From contig BFEA01000294.1 of NCBI GenBank assembly GCA_003427395.1, positions 1,243,405 through 1,293,702 on the forward strand: 50,298 bases of DNA, given 5' to 3'. The position numbers and the translations under genes were made by a program. Of this stretch, positions 9,166-20,267 are shown in pieces. Origin of the DNA: Chara braunii (Eukaryota; Streptophyta; Charophyceae; Charales; Characeae). Numbering within the stretch: the stretch's first letter is position 1; each line of letters begins with the position of its first letter. Under the pieces are notes generated by a model. It saw nothing but the letters and a program-made list of their open reading frames with translations, had not been told where the DNA came from and ran no database searches.

Positions 9166-9690
9166 TATAATGAATATACAATTAAATTAGCACACTTTCA
9201 GGGATAATATCATTAATTGTAGAACTAATTGATAGAGATTTTTCCTAGTAGGAAAAAGGTATATCATATTGATTAAGTATCCATTAGACTGGTTGTTTTT
9301 TTCAAGAAAGAGAGAAATTCATTTACACTCTATTTTATTTACTCATTCTCCCTTGAAAGGAGCTGATCCAGCTCCTTTGCTTTTCAAGGATAATGATAGA
9401 CTTAAACTATAGAAAAGCTCCTGAAGCCAAGAATTAAGTGCAGTCAGTCTTTTTTTTACTGAGAACCTAGTTTTGCAGCTCTTTCAACACTAGTTAAAAA
9501 AAAATCTTCTGTAAATTCTTTAACATATTTTTTCATACATAATACATATTTTTTAATATTCAAAAAAATCTATAGGATAATATAAGTATGATTCAATTTT
9601 TTCTTAGTCTCTCTAGATTCACATGGGGCTCCTATGCTTATCCCCTACCGTCTCACTAGTTAACTGAAGTTGGTTGCTTTTCATTGTCTA
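9166..9690. other. AT-rich block replacing the reverse transcriptase core; possible plastid DNA
   Basis: Base composition shifts sharply at both edges. Two strong inverted repeats occur: TTTTTCCTA/TAGGAAAAA near 9240, and near 9350-9390 a two-step hairpin (CTTGAAA outer arms, AAAGGAGCT/AGCTCCTTT inner arms). Hairpins in AT-rich DNA are typical of 3' ends of organelle genes, so a nuclear copy of plastid DNA is plausible. I could not name a plastid gene in it. Confidence 0.35.
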
Positions 9691-9985
9691 CACTTTAGAG
9701 ATATCTTACCAGTGACAAAATACAAAAAGGATTTATCTTTGTTATTCCCTTTTGACGAACGCATCAGTAACGACGCTGGTGTCAAGAATGATCTTATGGG
9801 AGATCGGCCGATCAGGCACCACACTGGTAAGAGACTCGAAGACGTCGCCGAACTCTTTAAGCAACCGCACCACGCGGGTGTCCGAAGACAAGTCCGTAGG
9901 AAAAGAGTCGATCACTGCGACCGTCCTAGGAAAACATAGGCCGATCCCATCGGTCCGCTCGTAAGGGTAAGTGGACCGAAAAGAC
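9691..9985 (-). pseudogene. Protease-to-reverse transcriptase linker and start of reverse transcriptase
   Basis: Minus-strand frame 10107-9742 carries VVRLLKEFGDVFESLTSVVP followed by PDRPISHKII, the entry segment of gypsy reverse transcriptases (LL-x-EF-x-DVF ... P-x-R-x-x-x-H). The palm motifs, including the YxDD box, are missing because the frame runs into the AT-rich block at 9690. A frameshift near 10040 separates it from the protease frame. Confidence 0.75.
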
Positions 9986-10374
9986 TTACCCAACAACTTC
10001 GCACCACATTGAAAGGTGCGAAAGAGGGATGGTACACGACACCTCAACGCCAAAGGCGTCGCGAACGGTAAGCTTGCGTCGATGGAAGTTGACCGTGTGA
10101 TCCGCACTTCTGAGCCAAGGCATCCCCAAAATATTGTCGAAGTCTATGTCCAAGACGTCAAATGTAATCGGCTCGCATGCATGAGGTGCAAAATACACCA
10201 ACACGGCTTCGATGTAGCGATCAAGAAGTTGTGTTCGACCATCCGTCATCTCGACCGCCATAGGATGTGACTTACTTCGAACTTGTGAGCCAAGGCCGGC
10301 CCTTTGTGTAAAGGACTTGCTCATAAAATTGCGAATCGCGCCGCTATCCAGCAAATTGTTGCATGACGCTTGCC
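9986..10374 (-). pseudogene. Aspartic protease of the inserted chromovirus
   Basis: The frame gives LYVRIQVGQASCNNLLDSGA then IRNFMSKSFTQRAGLG: the active-site D-S-G-A at the usual place, a flap region, and FDNILGMPWLRSADHTVNFH near the end, matching the I-L-G-M-W-L segment of gypsy proteases. The protease cuts the Gag-Pol polyprotein. The catalytic triplet is intact, but the frame breaks before reverse transcriptase. Confidence 0.85.
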
Positions 10375-10399
10375 CAACTTGGATGCGGACATAAAGGAG

Positions 10400-10485
10400 T
10401 TATGCGTTGTCGGGGCGAATACCCTTACAAGGGTATCCGCCCTGTTTTTTACAAGCAACATAAAATTGGCGGTTTACAGGCTGAG
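10400..10485 (-). pseudogene. Relic of the Gag CCHC zinc knuckle
   Basis: About 20 codons before the protease the minus strand reads YVACKKQGGYPCKGI. This resembles a retroviral-type knuckle C-x2-C-x4-H-x4-C with the second cysteine and the histidine lost. Position between gag and protease is as expected. Weak on its own. Confidence 0.35.
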
Positions 10486-13340
10486 TACTTCGCGCGAGTC
10501 ACGAATGTGTTTGTTTGCTTACGATGAATGGATGGTTGACTAGAGTAGAAAGTGTGTGGGCGCACAAACTAGAGGCGCGCTTGATCTCTCTTCTTATTGA
10601 TGACTGTGAGGTCGACGTTGGTTGTCGGTCAGGATTTTATTTTCTTGATTAAACTAGGATTAAAAAGATTGTTTTTTTATTGGTGTGCTTGCCTTGTGAC
10701 CTGTGCGTATGTGCGAAGGACAGCATCGACGACAGGGTGATTTGACAACACTTCGGTAGCTCTGCGTGTCGCATAGTATCGGTTTATTTAGGTGTTCGTC
10801 AAAGGTAGACCCTGGCTTCGGCCTAACCCTATTTGGTTACAGCGTCGGACTTTTATCAAAGAGATTAAGGGATCGAGACCGAGCGACGACGACACTGGGA
10901 TATCACAGTAGCGCGAAGGGACCGAGGAGTTGAGGGTCTGGCGGGGCTAACCCCTTCGGTTTCGCCATCAGCGTAGCCAAACGGTATTAACAGATCCTTT
11001 TTGTTTCGTCCATCGCTTTCTGACGATTAAAATTTTCCTAAATAATTTATTATTTAGCGTTAAGTTATCATTGTCTTAGCATCCCTTTGACTTGGACACG
11101 ACGTCGAATTCACAACAATCGTGGGCCTCAAGCGCACGCCCCCTTTGTTCGACACGCGGGCCCCAACGTGTTCGGGTGTTGACAAAGTTTCCCTATCCCA
11201 CCCGTCTTAAAATACGGACTGGGGAGATTAAAGCCCATGCAAGCCGGCGGGGGATTAGCCTCAAGCCGGAAGGAGCCTAAGACGTGGGGACTATCTGGGG
11301 GAGCGTCGTTTGATACCATCGAGTGGGATAAAGGTCGGTATAGGGGTTTTTAGATAGGGTGATTTCAATGGCGTGGTTAGTTTTGGAATTAGTGGAGTAG
11401 GATAAGAGTTGGTAAGAAGATAAGCTGCACGGAGAGGTGTTAGAAGCAGGTATGGAGAGGATTGGATAGTTGAGAAGTCGCTCGATTCTACGTGGAATCA
11501 AGCGAACTAAAAGCAGAAGTGAGGGTTTCTTGGTGTTGCGATCATGATGACAATGTTAGAATCAGATCTTAGTGATCGGTTTTTGAGTTTCGTTAGCAAA
11601 GGGCTGCGTGTAGGAGGGGAAGTTTCGAGCCAAGTGTATATTTCAGCGTTCTGCTGGTAGATTCATTCGATTTGGCTCATTCTATTGTGGGAAGTAGTGT
11701 GTGACCGACCGCAAAGTTGGAGATCTGGCCATCCATTATGATGATGTAAAGAGTTATCGTCGTCGTCATATTCGATTGCGGCTGAGTGGTGAGTCGCAAG
11801 GCGACGTACTTGGTCACGTTCAAGGAGAACATTCATTCTCATATTGCACCACTGGCGAGAAGTAGAGCGAGACCCTGGCACACATGCAGTCGGCGGACGC
11901 CAACTTGTCTTGGGGATTCGACATCATTCGACTCGCCATCCTTGGTGTGGAGGTCGCACTTAGTATTAGAGGCCATCATCAGGTGCATACTAGTTGAGCG
12001 ATGTTCTCACGCATTCGGCGGCAAACTCAGACTGCTCGCTGAGCTAGCCAGTGTGCTCGTCGTAAAGATTAGTACTACTCAACGTAGCGCTCATCTCGAT
12101 GGGTGTCTAAAGTCATCTGTGCAGGGGTGATCCTAAATGTTTGAAGTCGCAGACTTATTACCGCTGGGAACGCCATCTATGTCCGAAAGTTTAATGACTT
12201 TGGCGAGATAGCAGGCCGAGTGAACAGAAGGTACTGGGGAACATGAGCATCAGCACGCACACGTGAAGCATGAAAAGAGAGGAGATCGTGTCCTCTGCAG
12301 TTGCTGATTGCTGCGGCGTCCATTGAAGGTACCATTGCTGAGCTTCTAGAGTTCGTCGGGTCGCTTCTATTTTGTCAGGCCACTATTTACTGAGCTACTG
12401 TTGGTTGAGTTGTTGCTGATACGATAGTGCAGGTTGTCGTCTGCTGCACGCTTATGTGCTTCGTCCTGCGTACTGTGCGTAGGCTCCTTACCTCGTTGAA
12501 GTGGTGGAAACAGCTGGCCAGCTTTGGAGGCAGCAGATTTATCGATGGGCCGACGTGCTGCTCGAACTGAAAAGCGGAGTAATCAGAGGGCGAGTGCGTC
12601 ATTGCAAACTTAGCAGTTGACCGATGTGTCACTTGTCCCACCGAGTGAACTCACAGGGGGGGAGCCGTGAGGGTGCAGGTTTCAACCATAGTCAACACAA
12701 GAGTCACAAGAGTTGCAGAGTGATTAGGATCGTTGAAAGGGGATTATGGCTGTGAATTGAAAGGTCACCAGAGCATCAACGACTGACAGTTTGACTTCGG
12801 TTTGACCAGCAGATGCACGTTTCGTCCATCATTGCGGGCCCTCGAGCGCATCAAGCCAACAAGGCCCTCTCCTGAGAGTTGAGTCAGGAGAGGATCCCTC
12901 TCCTGTATCTCGAGCGTCTAAAACCCCTTATCTTCTGCCCTTCTTACTCTAAGTCTAATCTTGTTCTGAGAGGAAGGTGGCAGGCGGGATTGCAACCTAT
13001 AGGACCACGGCAAGACTCTGTGGGGAGTCTGCCCACCGATTGCGGGAGCTCTGCCGGAACTCGGGAGGAGTTCTGGAGGTAGGGAACTAAAAGGTAAAGA
13101 TTTCACTCTCCCTCTATAAACGCAGTTATAACCCCTATTTGTATTTCTTGCTATGGTTAATTGAGTATACTGTCTACATCTCTACTTTGACTTTTATGTT
13201 TGACTTTCAAGACAAACCAGACTTAAAAAGGAATGACTATGCAAGTTGCAGTTTCAATTTTGTTGCTTGACTGGAAAAAGATTGTTAAAAAGGGGTTGCA
13301 CCCGGGAGAAAGGTGGGAGGAAGGTTGTATTGCTTGTGTT
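10486..13340. other. Unassigned DNA between gag and protease of the inserted element
   Basis: I find no recognisable protein. 11663-11881 (minus) is open for 72 codons with an acidic run (EYDDDD) but matches nothing I know. 11040-11290 is GC-richer, with a CGGCGGGGGATTAGCC segment. A TATA-like CTCTATAAACG lies at 13110-13120. This is probably nested repeat DNA. Confidence 0.4.
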
Positions 13341-13360
13341 TTGACTGGGTCAACCAAAGG

Positions 13361-14022
13361 CTGGGAGAGTCTCTCACAAGATTGGGGGGCCCAGTGCTAT
13401 GTTTATTTTCAATTGCTCGAAGGACCAGACAGGTTCCCATAAGATTGGGTGGTCTGGTTGCGTTGAATTGCGAGGGCTCCTTGTGCTTGATTTTCAAGGA
13501 CCAAACACTTTTCCATAAGATTGGATGACTTGGTTGCCTTGTTTTATTTGGGTTTTCTTATGTTTATCAATGATTTCTTGTTTATTCCGTGAGAGGATCA
13601 GGCGAAGGACTGGACAGGTTCCCATAAGATTGGGTGGTGTGGTTTGGAGCCACGCACATGTTGGATCTAAAGGGATAAAATTGTTTATATTTTTATGTAA
13701 TATTTTATTGACGAACAGGCTAGTTAAACATTTTTCCTTAAGATTGGATGGTCTGACTATAGCTTATCACGAACTTAAGAATAAACTTGTGGTAAGAATG
13801 GGAAGACTGAACCTTGATCTAAGATGATCGGTTCAGTCATATGTTACCTTAAAAGACCAAGTGCAGACGGTTATAGATAACTTGGATACTTAAACAGTTC
13901 AGGGCGACTAGGATGGATAGCCTAGTCATATGCCTAAAAAAGAGAAAAGTTGTAGTGCCCTATGTTTGTGTATACTCTATGGCTGAGCTAGACAGGTTCC
14001 CATAAGATTGGGTGATCTAGCT
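13361..14022. repeat. Array of stem-loops with a shared TAAGAT loop and covarying stems
   Basis: Units H1-H8 lie at 13361-13394 (CTGGG/CCCAG), 13424-13458 (ACCAGAC/GTCTGGT), 13500-13534 (ACCAA/TTGGT), 13609-13643, 13719-13763 (GCTA/TAGC), 13805-13838 (GACTGAACC/GGTTCAGTC), 13906-13927 (GACTAGG/CCTAGTC) and 13986-14022 (AGCTAGA/TCTAGCT). Most share the interior AGGTTCCCATAAGATTGGG, where CCCA/TGGG forms an inner stem around TAAGAT. In H6 the inner stem is GATC/GATC around the same TAAGAT. An extra stem CCAAGT/ACTTGG lies at 13857-13885. Stem sequence changes while pairing is kept. No known RNA family is recognised. Confidence 0.7.
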
Positions 14023-14226
14023 TTACGCCTTATGTAAGCTGGGTATAAGGGATAAATCATTGAAAGACTACGAACTATTGTTTGAGCAAGTTGATTTGAG
14101 GCTTGTGAGAGTATTTACCATTCTGGCTTGGCCTTGCATGTGGCTGAGTGAGTTCACTACTTAATCCGAGTTTCAGTTTCAAAGGTAGTTGCTTCAATTG
14201 TTCGCCAGGTGCTAGAGCCATAGGAG

Positions 14227-14297
14227 TTAGCTCAATTCCCGCATTTTCTGAGCTAAGTTTTTTTTACTTAGATCAATTCTCGCATTTTCTGGGATCA
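14227..14297. repeat. Two further stem-loops with a different shared loop
   Basis: TTAGCTCA (14227-14234) pairs with TGAGCTAA (14249-14256) around ATTCCCGCATTTTC. The next unit has nearly the same loop, ATTCTCGCATTTTC, between GATC (14271-14274) and GATC (14293-14296). Again the loop is kept and the arms differ. Confidence 0.65.
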
Positions 14298-14309
14298 TTT
14301 GTCATACTT

Positions 14310-14617
14310 GGCTTTGTATAAATCGTGGTAAGCTACTTTCTCTACGGGAAACGTTGCCGAAATTTTCGCAAATCCAAGGAGTTGGTCAAATTTTGACTTG
14401 TCAAAGTTTAACTTGTCAAAATTTTATATATGGCTTAGTAAAAATCTGGAAAGTCTTTTTTTCTAAAAGGAGTGCTGCCCAGTTTTTTGCTAATTCGGAA
14501 AGTTAGACAAATATGGATTTCGAAAAGTTAAAGACTATTTCAGTTTTTATATTTGAGCTAATATAAATTCTGAAAAGGCACTTTTCCTACGGGAAGCAAT
14601 GCCAAAATTTTCTTTAG
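14310..14617. repeat. Three tandem copies of a ~122-bp repeat
   Basis: Segments starting near 14310, 14432 and 14555 share GCTnnnTATAAAT, then TGGAAAG/TGAAAAGG, then TACGGGAA and TGCC. The third copy can pair GGCA with TGCC and TTCC with GGGAA around TAC. The copies are well diverged. Confidence 0.6.
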
Positions 14618-15824
14618 TTTAAAGGAGAGAGATTATATTTTGACAGGTGGCGGTTCCAATAATCCACTCTATATAGGGGAGATTCTGCCATAGGCCTACC
14701 TTTCCTAGGGTATCGACTTAGAGGTAGACTTAGATTTTTATCAGGAGAGTCTTGAGTGAGACCGTGTTATGGGGATTTATTCTCCATACACTTATGAACT
14801 TAGTTTGGGAATTGACCTGGCTGGTGTTACAGGTCCTCTTGAGCGATTCGATTTCGGATTTGGACTACATTCAGCTCGATCCCATAAGGATAATCTTCAG
14901 TTATCACTGATAACAGGTCGGTTGCGGATTCCTCGATTTACGATTCAACTCCAATCCACTCTTGCCACTCAACCCAAAGGCTTTAGACCTGTGGTTTGAA
15001 TTGTTTCGTTGTGTTTTTACCCGGACTTTATTGAATGGCCATTTAACAAAGATACCGAGTATTTTATTTGGAGAGTTGCACAAAGAGTGAGGCTTCTATG
15101 GCTGAAGCGAGGGGTGTGAGTGCAGAGAATGGTTGAAGTTGATCCCATGTAGTGCATGGACTTTTGGTTGAATCTTTGATGTGATTGCAGGTATGTTTGG
15201 TGGTTGGACTTTGGATTTAACTAACGATCACATACATATATATGGCTGAGAGGAGTCTCACTGTGATTGTGAGAAGTGATCGTCACATATTTATAACCCG
15301 TCATATATATGTCCATACATTCGTGTTGGGTGTTCGCATGGCCTACTGCGACCGTGCGTAAGGGTTAAACAAATTATGTTTCGAGAGAAGAGGGATATCC
15401 CCTCTTACCCCTTCGCTTTTTAGAATTTTTAGTTGGACGTTGTAGTCCGTGGCAATCGTCAAAGTCAAACCCCTTGAGTTATCTCCACGCCCCGGATGAT
15501 GGAGCTGGTCTCTAGGGCGATAAGAGATGATTGCCACCACAGGTACGAACCTGTGTACCACCCACTCTCCGCAGGATGCACAAGAGGGTGTGGTTCTCAA
15601 CCGCACTCGGCGATTATCTAGCGTAGAGAGATTAACCCTTCTAGGAGCGTGTCAGCCGACACTTGAGTGATTATGGGTACCACATAGTACGACATCATTG
15701 CGACCGCTTGAGTAAACATGCATTGCTAATCGATATGAGAAGGCCCTGCGTCCGCGTGGTTTTTTAACTAAGTCTCGCCCGCGACGCCTATCCGAGTTCC
15801 ACGTCGGAAGGTTATGGGATGGCT
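14618..15824. other. Unassigned DNA with a TATA-like site and one palindrome
   Basis: CTCTATATAGGGG at about 14666-14680 resembles a core promoter. GTTATCACTGATAAC at 14900-14914 is a 7-bp palindrome with a one-base centre. No open frame with recognisable protein was found. 15343-15606 (minus) is open for 87 codons but looks non-coding. Confidence 0.4.
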
Positions 15825-16170
15825 ACTAAAGGGACTAGGATCGTTTGTGTTGTTTTGTTTTCTGTCGTTCCATGTGTGTGAGTGTATGGGTGTAACGCGT
15901 GGTATGTGGGATGCGTCCTAGTCGACCAACGATGGGTCGAGCTTGGGACTTCAGCCGCCCAGGGCGTCGGTTCACGTGCGGGTCCGATAGAAGCGTGAGA
16001 CCGCGCGTACCCCTTATGCTATAGCGAACGAGAATCGCCCTCGGCTGGTCCACCTCTGCGATTGCCTCTAATTAGCTTTCGTATTGTGGACTGGTAGCTC
16101 GACGGGAATACGCCCACCGAAGGGAGGTAACAGCTCCCGCAGGTGGAGGTAAGTCGTGCCTCGCGTTGGC
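15825..16170. repeat. Dispersed repeat, copy 1 (second copy 42285-42570)
   Basis: Shared landmarks in the same order and orientation are GGGACTAGGAT, a CAGTCGACCAACG / TAGTCGACCAACG stretch, GGGTCGAGC/GGCTCGAGC, GGCTGGTCCACCTCTGCG / GGCTGACCACCTTTGCA, TAGCTTTCG / AAGCTTTCG, and GGTAGCTCGACGGGAATACGC / AGTAGCTCGATAGGGATACGC. The copies are well diverged. This may be an LTR or leader of an unnamed element. Confidence 0.7.
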
Positions 16171-16929
16171 CCTATCCTGTCTCAGGGGCTCGCAAGAGGT
16201 ATGGTTGGCGCACTCGGCCGAAGCGGCTTGTGAAAGCTCCATGTGTATCGCGACGAGGTACACCAACTCCTGCGTGACGCGGCCGAGAGGGTCCCGCCCT
16301 ACGCGAGACCAATGCGCTCGACAACATTGTTGTCATCGTACTGCTGCATGCGAAACTCGCGGGCAACCTTGGTAATATATGCAAGGAGGTCCCCCACCAC
16401 ATCTTCGTCATCGGTCATCGAAGTTAGTGGTGCATAGAAAGACAAATATGTGTGGAGATGGGCGCAACGTGTTGCGCATTGCGATTCCGAAAAGCGGCCC
16501 ATGGGCGAGGAAGCCATGCGAAATCCCTGGGCGACAACGGGGTCGAGACCTCTACGTTGAACTCGCGTGTCGAAGCCCTTGAAGAACCACGTGAAGACGA
16601 TAAACTGTCATCGCTTCCGGACGGAGAAGAAACCGCACACACACCTTGTCCGCGAGTTAGAGAACCTAGCAATGGAACAAGTTGGGCAGCGACATCCTCG
16701 GAAGAATAAAAAATAGGAGGATTTACGACTTCCACATGTGCCTTGAAACTAAGGGAAGTTGCTCGCAAAGCAGTATATCTCTCTCGGCGTCGAGAGTGCA
16801 GCCATATCACTCTCGGCAGTGCTCACCTTCCCGGAAGGGACTTTCCCTCGGCTTTTGTTGTATAGCTGGCTGTTTCGTGAACGTGTTGTTGCACCATAGA
16901 CAATACCAGTTACCAAGGTTCTTGAGTTG
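16171..16929. other. No recognised gene
   Basis: Several overlapping frames of 64-133 codons exist on both strands. The minus-strand piece DEDVVGDLLAYITKVAREF (about 16400-16345) looks protein-like and could be a further retroelement fragment, but I cannot assign it. Confidence 0.3.
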
Positions 16930-17213
16930 CTTGTCTAGGCGAGGAATGAAGCGGTGTTTGTCATCCATTTGCCACATCCTCGACATTTGGTGTGGCGGCC
17001 ACCATCTCGAGTGGCTGCTAATCTGTCACCCTTGTTCGGTGGAACAACCTCGTCTGAAGAATTGGTCGGCGTTGTTGTTGTGACCAAGACCACTTTCGGC
17101 CAACATGGATCTTTGCCAAGGCCTACAAAAGAAAACAACCAGCACGGCGGGCCTCCGTGTCTGTCACAATTATCTGCGAGGCCTTGTTGAAGAGTTCCTC
17201 ACTTGTGGTGAGT
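16930..17213 (-). pseudogene. Gag C-terminal fragment, below the gap
   Basis: Continuing the gag frame from 17494 across the gap, the minus strand reads IIVTDTEARRAGC, then LFSFVGLGKDPCWPKVV, then HTKCRGCGKW, a pair of cysteines in C-x2-C spacing that may be part of a degraded zinc knuckle. Stops and frame changes are frequent. Confidence 0.45.
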
Positions 17214-17493
17214 NNNNNNNNNNNNNNNNNNNNNNNNNNNNNNNNNNNNNNNNNNNNNNNNNNNNNNNNNNNNNNNNNNNNNNNNNNNNNNNNNNNNNNN
17301 NNNNNNNNNNNNNNNNNNNNNNNNNNNNNNNNNNNNNNNNNNNNNNNNNNNNNNNNNNNNNNNNNNNNNNNNNNNNNNNNNNNNNNNNNNNNNNNNNNNN
17401 NNNNNNNNNNNNNNNNNNNNNNNNNNNNNNNNNNNNNNNNNNNNNNNNNNNNNNNNNNNNNNNNNNNNNNNNNNNNNNNNNNNNNNNNNNNNN
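17214..17493. other. Assembly gap (280 N) flanked by the same 69 bases
   Basis: 17145-17213 and 17494-17562 are identical over 69 bases. Two contig ends that overlap were probably joined by a scaffold gap, so the true sequence may contain only one copy and no missing bases. Confidence 0.9.
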
Positions 17494-18275
17494 CGGCGGG
17501 CCTCCGTGTCTGTCACAATTATCTGCGAGGCCTTGTTGAAGAGTTCCTCACTTGTGGTGAGTCTCTGCGACTTGCGTCAATGCGTTCTCCAACGCCGGAC
17601 ACAACCTCATGATGAAGAAGTGCTTGATGCAAAGCATTGGTACTTGATGATTCAGTCCGCGCTTGGCAAGGTGTTTTGATGGAGGAACTTTTGGAGTTTC
17701 TCCATCGCCTGAAGCTCGAGCAGCTCCACTTGGAACCGCTTGTGCCATGCTGCCTTGAGATCCTGGCAATTGATTTTCCTGTGGAGCTCGAAGACTGTGA
17801 CCTTGTGAGTGGACAACATGTTGTCTAGCCATGCTTGGAACGCGCCCCCGGCCGGTGATATAAATACGCGCGCCAGCGGGGGTTGCTGGTCTTGTGGATG
17901 TCAGAACTAGTTTAAACTGGGGCCACCAAGGAATAGGCTTGGTCTTCGATGCGTCACAGAAGATCAGGATGCCATCGAATTTGGGTGTGCGCTCTTGGGA
18001 TGAAGAGGTTAAACAGGCGGCTGCTGCACCAATCTGTTGCGCCAATTGTTAACCAGTTGCTTGGAGCTGCTGATTCAATGTGTGCTGCTACTGAGTGTCG
18101 TCCTTCAAAGTGCCTACGTCATGCTCCAGATCTTTGATGCGATCGACGAAGTTGGAGGGGCTGGTGTTTGGAGTGGCAGTGGGTCGCTATTCCAGCAGCT
18201 GTATGCGGTTGGTCAACTGTAAGACCATCTGCTTGTGGTCAGTCCGAGTGGTAAGGAGACCACCAAATAAATGAT
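17494..18275 (-). pseudogene. Gag capsid region of the inserted chromovirus
   Basis: The minus strand begins with a heptad-like coiled coil (DHKQMVLQLTNRIQLLE, RIKDLEHDVGTLKDD, LNQQLQATG), then a typical gypsy capsid start (RTPKFDGILIFCDASK, PIPWWPQFKLVL). After a frameshift it continues as LSTHKVTVFELHRKINCQDL, KAAWHKRFQVEL and AMEKLQKFLHQNTLP. Gag forms the particle that packages the element RNA. Several stops and at least one frameshift are present. Its N-terminal continuation is probably at 21064-20704, the intervening block being an insertion. Confidence 0.75.
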
Positions 18276-18413
18276 AACTGATTTAATGAGCCATTCCCAG
18301 TTTCTTTTTTTATTTCTTTTTAAAACACACACACACTGCCCCATCTATTCTGGGGGGCTCCAGTCCGTTTGCTTATCCCCGACAAGTAAATTGCGAATGA
18401 AGGCAACGAAAAA
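18276..18413. other. Short AC-rich spacer
   Basis: An (AC)n run lies at about 18326-18337 beside mixed sequence. Nothing else recognised. Confidence 0.4.
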
Positions 18414-18533
18414 GACAAGCAGAGCAGAAGGGGCTTAACGTGCCTGGCCCGAAAGACAAGCAGAGCAAAAGGGGCTTAACCTGCCTGGCCCGAAAGACAA
18501 GCAGAGCAGAAGGGGCTTAACCTGCCTGGCCCG
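18414..18533. repeat. 41-bp tandem repeat, three copies
   Basis: Units start at 18414, 18455 and 18496 with GACAAGCAGAGCAGAAGGGG and differ by one or two bases. They are direct head-to-tail units without spacers, so this is not a CRISPR array. Confidence 0.9.
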
Positions 18534-19139
18534 AGTCACCAATCAGCAGGGGACTGAGGTCCAGTTCTCTCTCCCAATAATGAGAGGAGGGCGGAGGCAG
18601 ATCATGGTGGGCGGGAACTTCCAAAAGTACCCAGACCCCCCCATGAGCTGTCTCAAGATCCACCTCTCCTGGAAAGGACCCCCCCCCGAGACAGTCTACT
18701 AGCCCTTAGTCATGTCTGTTCAGCACAAAAACCAAAAAGACCCATCTGTGTCTAAGCCCCCAGTTCAGACTTCCCTGACCACAACCAAACCTACTTCTCT
18801 TGCCTGAAACCTGCATCACTCATTCTACTATGAACTATTAACAACAATTCCATTAGCGGACCTAAACACCTCTGCACAAACTGAGTTCAGCCCAAAGAAA
18901 AACTGTGTTAGCTTAGTGACTCCCGACAAGTTTACTTAATCCTTCCCCCCCCACCCCCCCCTGGTGACTCCCCGGCTCAATGGGTGGTGGGAACCAACAG
19001 TCTTCCGTGTTCAAACGTGATGCGAGTAGAAATAAGATCACCAACACCTCTGCACAAACTGAGTTCAGCCCAAAGAAAAACTGTGTTAGCTTAGTGACTC
19101 TCGACAAGTTCACTTAATCCTCCCCCCCCCCCCCCCCCC
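18534..19139. repeat. LINE 3' region with an ~87-bp direct repeat
   Basis: The sequence containing CACAAACTGAGTTCAGCCCA, followed by GTGTTAGCTTAGTGACT and a C-run, occurs at about 18864-18950 and again at 19032-19120. On the minus strand both copies follow a G-run after the LINE coding region, so they may be its 3' untranslated region, duplicated. Confidence 0.5.
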
Positions 19140-20267
19140 CTCCTCCGGAGGGTCTCGGCCGACTTCGCAGTTCTCAGACTCTCCAAGACTCGTGCCCGAA
19201 GGGCTGAGAAGGTAATCTCTCTCTCTTGCCTGCATCGCTCATTCCGGAGAGTCCATATCGTCCAAAGAACAGCAACCCGTATCACCTCCAGCGCATACAG
19301 TTCCTTTTTGTTCCACTTGGACCACTGCCCCCCAATAAAATGTATGCGTCAAACATGCAGGGGAGTGGAAGCTGCCATTGCTGCATCCCATCACTTCCAG
19401 AACTGCTGCATCACCGGGCATCTAACGAACAGGTCCGGGATAGTTTCCACATGCCCACATCCCGCACCACAGCAATCGTCCAAATAGTTGCTCTTGCCCG
19501 CCTGCCACTGCGCCGTCGGAACCGCCAAGTGATAAATGAGCCACAGCAGGCCCGCTTGCTTTTGGGTCGATAGTGCTTTCAACAAGGCGCACTGCTCCTT
19601 CCATACCCCCACTCGCCATCTGAGTAGGTAGACAGCCGGCAACCACTCACGCTTACTCCATCTATTCACCAATTCCTCACGAATATTACATTACGGGAGG
19701 AGATACCTATATATAATTTTGGTGGTAATTTGATGCATCGGAAATTTTCGGTGGTTAAAGTTCTACCTTGGCCAACTCCATTCATTCGGATCGACAGCAA
19801 GCTCCCTCCGTGTACAACTGATCCAGTACGGCCTGGCATTCCCCAATCCCATCCCGTTTCCTTCTCCGCACACCACCAGTCTCCATTTCTGCTCTACCCC
19901 ACCGCCTTCTCCCACCCGCCCTATGGCGGTTCCCATACCATCATAGCCCATATCCACTTTCCACTCTCGAGTTTCCACTTCCTCGTCCATCACCTGCAAG
20001 ATCTGATACACGTAAGCCAGGTGCGTCACGCCCTTTTGCCTCAGCCATTCCCCCACCCGCCACTTGTTGGCCTTCAACACGTCTACCCACTGAGTGGACA
20101 CTGCCGCCCTAAGCTCCGCCAGTCGCTGCCGCCGCTGAAATTTGTGGGTGAGCTGTCGGGCCATGGCTGCATCCATCTTCCAGTCCCTTGTCCCCTCGTC
20201 CCACAGGTGACCAATCTTGAAGACCCCACATTCCGCCCACCGTCGCCAAAAGCCCCCGGTACCCCTT
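19140..20267 (-). pseudogene. LINE ORF2 C-terminal part with zinc-binding domain
   Basis: Minus-strand frames give GTGGFWRRWAECGVFKIGHL, QLTHKFQRRQRLAELRAAV, then after about 170 residues a cysteine-rich zf-RVT-like module: LWLIYHLAVPTAQWQAGK, YLDDCCGAGCGHVETIPDLF, VRCPVMQQFWK. The tail is VIRVAVLWTIWTLRNERCRQ. This C-x-x-C...H...C-P order at the end of plant LINE-type reverse transcriptases is well known. The RT palm domain is not present. A few stops make it a dead 5'-truncated copy. It begins immediately after an 18S rRNA fragment. Confidence 0.75.

Noticed and set aside
17105-17612. Long frames across 17214-17493
   Set aside because: They are open only because the run of N cannot contain stops.
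18414-18533. Three regular 41-bp units considered as CRISPR-like
   Set aside because: Units are adjacent with no spacers, and the context is eukaryotic repeat DNA.
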